From assembly GCA_009176605.1 (NCBI GenBank), contig SEYY01004032.1, positions 1-25,000 of the forward strand: a stretch of 25,000 bases of DNA, read 5' to 3'. The translations under genes and the position numbers were made by a program. The notes below the pieces were generated by a model. That model was not told where the DNA came from. It saw only the letters and a program-made list of their open reading frames with translations, and did no database searches. Below are positions 14,845-25,000 of the stretch, piece by piece (positions within the stretch are counted from its first letter, which is position 1; each line of letters begins with the position of its first letter). Origin of the DNA: Armadillidium nasatum. Taxonomy: Eukaryota; Arthropoda; Malacostraca; Isopoda; Armadillidiidae.

Positions 14845-15370
14845 CTTTTTTATCTTAAATCTGTTTTACTTGCAAGGAGACAATTTGAAGTACACTCTAC
14901 TTCAAATTTAGGTAGGTAAGATATAAAATGTTGTTTCTTATCTTTTATACTTTGACTTAGTGCATGGTTTCATTTGTAAGGAGACGATATGAAAATACAC
15001 ATCACGTCAAATGAGGTAACGGTAGCTAAGATAAGAAATATTTTTTCTTATCTTTTATTTCAACAGAGATGTTCCACCTGTAAGAAGACGATATGAAATA
15101 CACATCACGTCAATTGAGGTAGTTGTAGCTAAGATAAGAAATATTGTTTCTTATCTTTTGTTTCGACAGAGATGTTCCATCTATAAGAAAACGATATTAA
15201 ATACACATCACGTCAAATGAGGTAGCGGTAACTAAGATAAAAATTTTGCTTCTTATCTTTTATTTCGATAGAGATGTTTCACCTGTAAGAAGAAGATATC
15301 AAATACAATCCACATCAGATGGAGGTATTTAAGATATGGAATGCTGTTGCTTAGCTTTGTGTGATACATT
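14845..15370. repeat. Satellite-like repeat, units of 102-110 bp, about five copies
   Basis: The phrase CTTATCTTTT falls at 14937, 15047, 15150 and 15252, giving steps of 110, 103 and 102 bases, with flanking partial units on both sides. Each unit carries a GATGTTCCACCTGTAAGAAG block, a GACGATATGAAATACACATC block, CACGTCAAATGAGGTA and a terminal hairpin (AAGATAAGAAA, five-base loop, TTTCTTATCTT). The hairpin is perfect at 15028-15054 and 15131-15157 and imperfect in the others. No protein or known element is recognised. Confidence 0.9.
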
Positions 15371-16184
<814 letters not shown>

Positions 16185-16495
16185 AGAGTTCCGGAGCCGG
16201 AACTGGAGTCGGAGATGAAGCTTGAGTCGGAGCCGGAGCCGGAGATGAAGCTGGAGCCGAAGCCGGAGCCGGAGCAGGAGGAATTAAGCCGGAGTAAAAA
16301 TTTTCATGCGTGCTGCCGAAATCAGAACCTGATTTTTACTATAAACTAAAAGGATTCTGAATGAACCAGAAATTAGTCTGAGCCGGAGTTGGAACCAGAA
16401 TTAAAACCGGAGTCAAAGTTGAGCAGGAGTCGTTGTTGGAGTTATAGCGGGAGCCGTAGTCGGAGCTTGAATTGGAACCCGAGATGAAGCACAAA
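16185..16495. repeat. GGAGCC-type hexamer repeat, split in two blocks
   Basis: GGAGCCGGAGCCGGAG-type text with GGAGTC, GGAACT, GGAGATGAAGCT variants fills about 16190-16297, then a more complex 75-base island, then a second decayed block at about 16380-16490. In one frame it would read Glu-Pro or Gly-Ala rich, but there are stops and no gene context. It is one of three GC-richer short-unit repeats in the window. Confidence 0.88.
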
Positions 16496-16774
16496 AAAAA
16501 AGTGAAAGTTCATTTAGAATAAAAATACATTTTGAACTTAGTCATTAAGTTAATCTCTTCTAATTCCACCAGAAGAATTTTACACGCTACGCCCTTAACA
16601 ACATATTAATACTTTTATTAATATCTAAAATAGGAATTAAAATACTTCAAAATAGCTTTATTCCTCGACAAAGAAAAATTATAATCTGCTTTAATAAATC
16701 TTCATTAATTATTTATTATTTATTTGAATATACATATATATATATATTTGTAAGGAGACGATAAAATGTTGACT

Positions 16775-16998
16775 CAAACTATGTTACTTCTTCTTTCCCT
16801 CCTCCAGTATCTTCTGACGGTACAACTACAGTTTTGACTTCCTCTAGAGCTGAACTCTTCCTTCAAATTTTTGCCTTTAATTCAACCTTCGACGATTCCG
16901 GAGCTATACTTTTTCCTTCAACCCCCTCCAACTTATGTATGCCTAAAATTGTAATTTCCTCTAAAGACGTCATTTCTGCTCTCTCTGGTCGAAAAAAT
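16775..16998 (+). pseudogene. Second piece of the jockey-like LINE (pre-RT region)
   Basis: The plus strand reads from CCTCCAGTATCTTCTGACGG, then in frame TSSRAELFLQIFAFNSTFDD, SGAILFPSTPSNLCM and KIVISSKDVISALSG. This corresponds segment for segment to the minus-strand text at about 8930-9150 (KAEFFAQTFASNSTFDDSGA and ISKDVISALSE-like). Long stretches of nucleotide identity are visible, for example GACGGTACAACT and AAAGACGTCATTTCTGCTCTCTC. It stops at about 16998, precisely where the Penelope-like inverted arm starts. Only about 225 bases survive, so it is an insertion-split or 5'-truncated fragment. Confidence 0.8.
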
Positions 16999-17000
16999 AT

Positions 17001-17321
17001 GAAATCAATTTCTTTTCATGAATTCTTTCGATAGTTGTTTAAATGTTGCTTATAGTTCTTGATAAAACGCAACTAATAAAAATGAAATTTAACGTTGAAA
17101 GATTTTTAATAGCATTTTTAACATTTAACATTGTTAAATGTGATATTTTTTAAATTTTCTTTATTCTTAATTTAATTAAGAAGTTTATTTTGACATTTCT
17201 TTTAGGCTTTCGATCCATATAATCTTCTGTTCCAAAGTCGAAAAAATAAAAATTTTGGAAGAATTCTGTTTAACTTACATTTTCCTAAAAAAAATAGTTA
17301 TAGTTTAAATCTTGTCAATTT
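17001..17321 (-). repeat. Penelope-like element, inverted 5' copy (left arm)
   Basis: This arm is the reverse complement of 17388-17716. Matching blocks include ATAGTTCTTGATAAAACGCA, AATGAAATTTAACGTTGAAAG and GGCTTTCGATCCATATAATC. By eye, around four bases in five agree, with a few short gaps. The arm repeats the 5' end of the adjacent element in opposite orientation, so the two are head to head with a 66-base spacer. Inverted partial copies at the 5' end are a known habit of Penelope-like elements. Confidence 0.85.
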
Positions 17322-17387
17322 ATATATTTTTATAGCAAGAAATTCCAAGGAGTTTTCTTCTTCTCTTTTAGAAATATAGAGTCGTCC

Positions 17388-19695
17388 AAATTAATAAAAT
17401 TTAAACTTCAACTATCACTTTAAAGAAAATGCAACTTAAACAGAATTTTTCGAAAATTTATATTTTTCAATTTTGGAACAGATTATATGGATCGAAAGCC
17501 TATATTGAGTGTCAAAATATTCTTTTTTAATAATAAAATTAAGAATAATGAGAATTTAATAAATATCACATTTAAAAATGTTAATAAATATAATGATATT
17601 TTAAAAGAAAATCTTTCAACATTAAATTTCATTTATATCAGTTGCGTTTTACCAAGAACTATAAAATAACACAAAAACAACTGTCGAAATAATTCATAAA
17701 AAAGAAATTGTTTTCCTTTGGATTATCATTAAACTTTGAAAATATAAAGCCAGATAATGTAATTTTCAACTATAGTTCCTTTCAGTTAAATGAAAGTATG
17801 AAGAATTCTCTTGCAAAAGGATTAACTTTGGAATTATCTTCTCTTAAATTGAAACTATGCAGATATTTATTACCTCTTAGAAAATTTATTAAAACGTCCT
17901 AAGGATTCTTCATTACATAAATTTGCCGAAGAAAAAAAAAATTGGATTTTTAAACGATATTAAAAATTTGACTTTTTCATCATTTCATAATTTTAACCAT
18001 AGATGGTTTGAACACTTTTTTTCTAAAACTGATATTCATAACCTAAAGGAACTTTCTCTAAAGAATGATTTGATAATAACTAGGTCTGACAAAGGTGTTG
18101 TTGTTGTTGTTATTCTTGATAAAGATAACTATATCAGTAAATTGGTAAATATTCTCCTGATAATACTAAATTTGAAATTTTAACAGAAAATTGTCTATAA
18201 CTTATTCATTCAGTAGAAGATAAACTTAATAAATTACTTAAAAAATTGAAAAGTTCGTAAATAAATGATGATGAAATATATAATTCTCTTTATTCATCTG
18301 ATGTCAAGCCAAGTATATTATATGGACTTCCAAAACTTTATAAACCTAACTGGCTAATCAGTTCAATTTTATCTGTAAATTACAATCTCTCAAAAAATTT
18401 TTATTCCGATTTTAGATATGCTAACTAAAAATGACTATGCAAATAAAGATACTTTCTCTTTTGTCATAGAAATATTAAATTTTCATGAAGTTAATAAATA
18501 TATTATAGCAAGTTTCGACGTTCAAAGTATAATTCCAAACGTGCATTTGAAACATTGGATATCATACCTAATTCATTATATTCCAATGCTCCCACTGTTA
18601 ATGGCCTGGATAGATCTACTGTAGTTTTGAGAAATTACTACACATCGTGACAAAAGGTATATATTTTTAATGAAAATTTTATAATCAGATTGATGATGTT
18701 GCTATAGGTAACTCTAAGTAACTTTTTCATGTGCTATTTCGAATCTATTTAGTTTAATGAATGTTCGGAGGAATTTAAACCTGTTTTCTACATAAGATAT
18801 ACATACTTTTTAAATTCTGATATGAAATTGAAATGCTTTTAAAATGTATCAATTCTAAGCATTCAAATATCAAATTCACAGTGGATGTTGGTATTTCTTG
18901 ACATAAAAATATATATAAGGAAAGCAATAAATTTCAACCCAACGTTTATAGGAAATGTACATTCACAGTAATTACTAAATTGAGTTTTTTTTTGTCTCAC
19001 ATGTATACAAAATCAATTTAATTAAAACCCTTTTCAATAGAGTATACAAGATCTCATCTACATACTGTACATTAAGATCTCGAATTAATTGGACTTCCTA
19101 AAAAGCTATTTCTATGGAATGAACTTAGATATGCTAATTAAACTAAAATGTATTTTTCTCTTTTAAAAATTTCTTCAGAAATTCTCTACTGTATTAACAG
19201 TATCAAAAGATACCCTGTATATGAAATTATCTTTTATGAGACGAATGAGTTGTGAAATTGAATGCAGGATTAAATGCATCTTAAAAACAAATTACCCTCA
19301 GTTCAAATTCAAATTAGTGTTCTCTAATGAAAATAAAATTGGAATGTTCTTCAAAGTTAAAGAAAAACTTCCCTTACCTTTATGCTCATCAGTGATATAC
19401 AAATACAAGTGTTGTGGCTGCGATGCCACCTACATAGGAAAGACTACACAAGGTCTTTCGGTTCGCACTGCTGAGTATAAAGGTATCTCATTGAATTTTT
19501 GAACATTTGCACCATTCTCCATATTTGAACATTAACTCTCATTCTCTTAAAAAAAAAAAAAAAATCATACTGTACAAGATTCAAATTTTATAATTTTGGA
19601 CTTATGAATGTGAACCTGACCTCCATTCCTTAGAATCCTTATTAATTTGGCACCAAGCTCCAAATTTGAATGAAAACTTGAATTCAGAAAATATT
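17388..19695 (+). pseudogene. Penelope-like retroelement, reverse transcriptase plus GIY-YIG endonuclease
   Basis: The plus strand reads, with several frame changes, through the order expected of a Penelope-like protein. The N-terminal part begins inside the right inverted arm (WIxRKPILSVKIFF-like). Then come LAKGLTLELSSLKLKLC and HHRWFEHFF-like text (about 17990), LIITRSDKGVVVVVILDKDN (18070-18130), SILYGLPKLYKPN (about 18310-18350), DTFSFVIEILNF, IIASFDVQSIIPNV (18500-18545) and DDVAIGNS (18691-18715). RYTYFLNSD at 18793 stands where RYxDDTFLLF is expected, so the catalytic Asp pair is gone. The C terminus has the GIY-YIG-type segment VIYKYKCCGCDATYIGKTTQ at 19392-19450, then LHSLESLLIWHQAPNLNENL near 19640-19680. 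Many stops are present. It is clearly inactive. Confidence 0.88.
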
Positions 19696-20536
<841 letters not shown>

Positions 20537-20680
20537 TGTTTGATTGGGTGATCGTTATACGCGTTCTGTTCGGTCTTGCATGGAGCACACATCGCATATA
20601 TATTTGGTGTTATTCTATTCTTGAAAGGGAGTACTCAAAGGGGTTTCGTCTTCTCAACTATCCCCTTTTCTGTCTGTGTG

Positions 20681-20685
<5 letters not shown>

Positions 20686-20712
<27 letters not shown>
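20686..20712. repeat. (CT)n microsatellite
   Basis: CTCTCTCTCT run, about 27 bases, within an otherwise plain stretch (20537-20810). Confidence 0.93.
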
Positions 20713-20719
<7 letters not shown>

Positions 20720-20805
20720 TGTCGAGTCTTCATAACATTATATTGCTCTTTTAATTCTACTAAGAAATTTGGAATAAATTTCGATAAAATCCATCTCTGA
20801 TGGAT

Positions 20806-21440
<635 letters not shown>

Positions 21441-21960
21441 TCCAGAATTATGAGTTTATTTTTAGAATTTGGAAAAAAAGGAAAATGTCTACTGTGAGAA
21501 TTTAATTAACTGAAACTTTACCAAAAGAAAAATCTGCCAGATTGCAATCAGTATAGAATAAAGTATTTATCAATCTAACCGCTCAAAAGAGTATTTTTTT
21601 GATTCTGACTGGCAATCAAACTATAGTGCAGTGAAACACCATCATACATGAACCAAATGTTACGTGAAATGACTAGTGGAATATCGTTCATAAAGTTCTA
21701 TAGTTCATGCTCCAAAAAAACGCCTGTATGATTGTCCGCCAAATAATCAAAACATTGCACGTTAATGTTCGCTGATCTTTGCATTCTTTAATAGCGTGGA
21801 GGTTTTTGTTGGCCCAATGGTGCTCATTGTAGTTATTCATAATTGAGTATTTTGAAAATTTGAATGAAAATGTTCATTGACGTACTGTTGTAGAAACTAT
21901 TAAGGAAAACCTATCACTAATTGAAAATCAGAGAAAGTCTTCATTCCTCCATGAATGACA
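21441..21960 (-). pseudogene. Mariner-like DDE transposase remnant
   Basis: On the minus strand MNNYNEHHWANKNLHAIKEC (about 21780-21840) resembles the HxWADENPHAIRE segment of a widespread arthropod DDE transposase group. After one frame change, NFMNDIPLVISRNIWFMYDG then VSLHYSLIASQNQ (about 21604-21680) matches the block LLEDVPLxxRxxMWFMHDGAPxHFSL. The Asp of YDG would be the second catalytic Asp. Further on, CNLADFSFGKV near 21470-21550 may be the decayed SPDLxPLDFFLWG block that holds the third acidic position. Frameshifts and stops abound. The first Asp region is not securely readable. This rests on motif memory only. Confidence 0.55.
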
Positions 21961-22054
21961 GATGTATATTTGTTGCTCGTGAATAATTCTCAATAATTAT
22001 TTCCGAAAAACATAACCTTATGGATTTTATGTACGTGCTACGTTCAGAAAGCTT

Positions 22055-22200
22055 ATCAGTGCTTCTCTAGCACAATCTTTTTTACATCAGGGGTTCGAAT
22101 GCATCTTATATCGTTACAGTCAGAGGCTCGGCATTGGAAAGTACCTCGCTCCTGAAGATGCTGATGTAATAATGCCGTAAAACGTTTCCTTCATGTTCAT
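22055..22200 (+). repeat. Possible retroposon end fragment with B-box-like phrase
   Basis: GGGGTTCGAATGCATC at 22089 resembles a pol III B box. About 60 bases later comes CTCGCTCCTGAAGATGCTGATG followed by GCCGTAAAACGTTTCC. A CTGAAGATG...AAACGTTT phrase is common at retroelement ends in my recollection, but I cannot name a family. No A box was found upstream. Confidence 0.25.
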
Positions 22201-23815
<1,615 letters not shown>

Positions 23816-23888
23816 TAAACTCGAAGACAGGCATATAGATAGATGGGAGAATATATATAAAAAGAGAGAAATAGAGATAGATTGATTG

Positions 23889-23899
23889 TGTGTGTGTGT

Positions 23900-23955
<56 letters not shown>
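23889..23955. repeat. (GT)n then (GA)n
   Basis: A short GTGTGTGTGTGT run is followed by about 55 bases of uninterrupted GA from 23901. Confidence 0.95.
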
Positions 23956-23958
<3 letters not shown>

Positions 23959-24281
23959 ATAGACCATATCCAAATTGTAAAAAGAGGCGTTCTGGTGCAG
24001 TGCAATTTCTTTTCATTTTTCTTTCTTTGAAAATGGAAGCAGAGGTATAAAAAGAAGTAAGATGCATAATATATTGCCTTGCGACATTTATTTTCCTTTT
24101 TCTTTTTTATGCAACATAAAAAGAGTTATAAATGTTTTAAAGATTTCAATTTACTTTCATGAATATATTACTATTCTAAAACACAGGCTCTCAGCAATAT
24201 GTTTTGTGCCTCTGTACTAAACAGTTTATTAATTGAGATGTTTACTACAATAAACAAAACATTCAAAAGCAAAGAGGAGTG
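23956..24281. other. AT-rich spacer
   Basis: Plain sequence with a T-rich patch near 24090-24110. No gene is visible. Confidence 0.5.
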
Positions 24282-24589
<308 letters not shown>

Positions 24590-24609
24590 TAAATTTAGCA
24601 CAATTAAAA

Positions 24610-24927
24610 GGTCATTTAATTATAATTTAAACGCTAGCAACTTTTGACATTTAAACTTTGATGGTCATTTAATTATAATTTAAATGTTAGAAACTATGAA
24701 AATTTAAACTTAAGTGGTTATTGAATTATAATTTAAATGCTAGCAACTTTGAACATTTAAACTTAGATGGTCATTTAATTGTAATTTAAATGCTAGCAAG
24801 TTTGGACATTTAAACTTAGATGGTCATTTAATTGTAATTTAAATGCTAGCAACTTTGGACATTTAAACTTAGATGGTCATTTAATGATGATTTAAATGTT
24901 AGCTACTTTGGATATTTAAACTTAGTA
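24610..24927. repeat. Minisatellite, exact 53-bp period, six units
   Basis: The unit reads GGTCATTTAATTATAATTTA, then AATGCTAGCAACTTTGGACA, then TTTAAACTTAGAT. Unit starts fall at 24610, 24663, 24716, 24769, 24822 and 24875, always 53 bases apart, with substitutions only. Each unit holds a near-palindromic ATTTAATTATAATTTAAAT and, in most units, the palindrome GCTAGC. The array ends at CTTAGT, after which the sequence becomes unrelated (ACTCGAGTCCCGCG). Confidence 0.96.
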
Positions 24928-25000
24928 CTCGAGTCCCGCGAAAAGAGGATGAATAAATATTATTTTTCAGCAGCAAAATATCATTCAAAATTTTTTGTCG

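Noticed and set aside
14350-15370. CRISPR array
   Set aside because: The 37-bp and 102-110-bp repeats are direct head-to-tail units without unique spacers, in a eukaryotic setting with no cas genes.
16185-16495. Glu-Pro-rich coding repeat
   Set aside because: Stops occur in the frame, there is no start, and the surrounding DNA is AT-rich spacer.
17001-17716. Terminal inverted repeats of a DNA transposon
   Set aside because: The arms are only 66 bases apart, and the right arm runs into Penelope-like coding sequence, so they are inverted 5' copies of a retroelement and not transposon ends.

Overview
The window is an AT-rich, non-coding stretch of an invertebrate animal nuclear genome. I see no complete host gene, rRNA gene, intact tRNA gene, CRISPR array or bacterial operon. 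About two dozen long (TA)n arrays total roughly 4 kb by hand count. Between them lie other microsatellites, several tandem repeats with larger units, and decayed transposable elements of at least five kinds. Dense dinucleotide, AAT and GATA arrays with jockey-like, Penelope-like, hAT and mariner-like remnants would fit a decapod crustacean, another arthropod or a mollusc. I cannot settle the species; the DDE transposase remnant leans towards arthropods.

Layout. 1-1130 holds two C-terminal ends of LINE reverse transcriptases on opposite strands, separated by a CCGCAT hexamer repeat and TA arrays. 1127-2100 is a minus-strand hAT transposase pseudogene with a probable BED-finger segment joined to a C-terminal half. 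2100-8060 is mostly TA arrays and AT-rich spacer. It includes a GCGCAAA repeat, an open frame (3531-3920), a tRNA-like sequence (minus strand, about 5053-5137), a possible coding exon (5646-5784) and a 42-bp AT-rich repeat field split by a T78 run. 8063-9595 is a minus-strand jockey-like LINE with a recognisable YADD, cut by TA arrays on both sides. 9602-11328 is almost entirely TA repeat.

11586-12505 is a T-rich repeat built on TTATTTTATTGCAGATTA. 12660-15400 carries AAT arrays, two tRNA-derived SINE-like copies, a strict 37-bp minisatellite and a 102-110-bp satellite whose units contain a perfect 11-bp hairpin. 16185-16495 is a GGAGCC-type repeat. 16775-19695 is a nest: a second piece of the jockey-like LINE is followed directly by a Penelope-like element whose 5' end forms a head-to-head inverted repeat of about 320 bp per arm. 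20940-22500 contains a decayed minus-strand mariner-like DDE transposase. The right end holds GATA and GA arrays, a third SINE-like copy and a strict 53-bp minisatellite.

The elements do not form a working system; every coding remnant I read contains stops, frameshifts or lost catalytic residues. The most informative structures are the inverted Penelope-like 5' ends, the coincidence of element ends with TA arrays, and the exact-period minisatellites. I found no convincing undescribed biological system.
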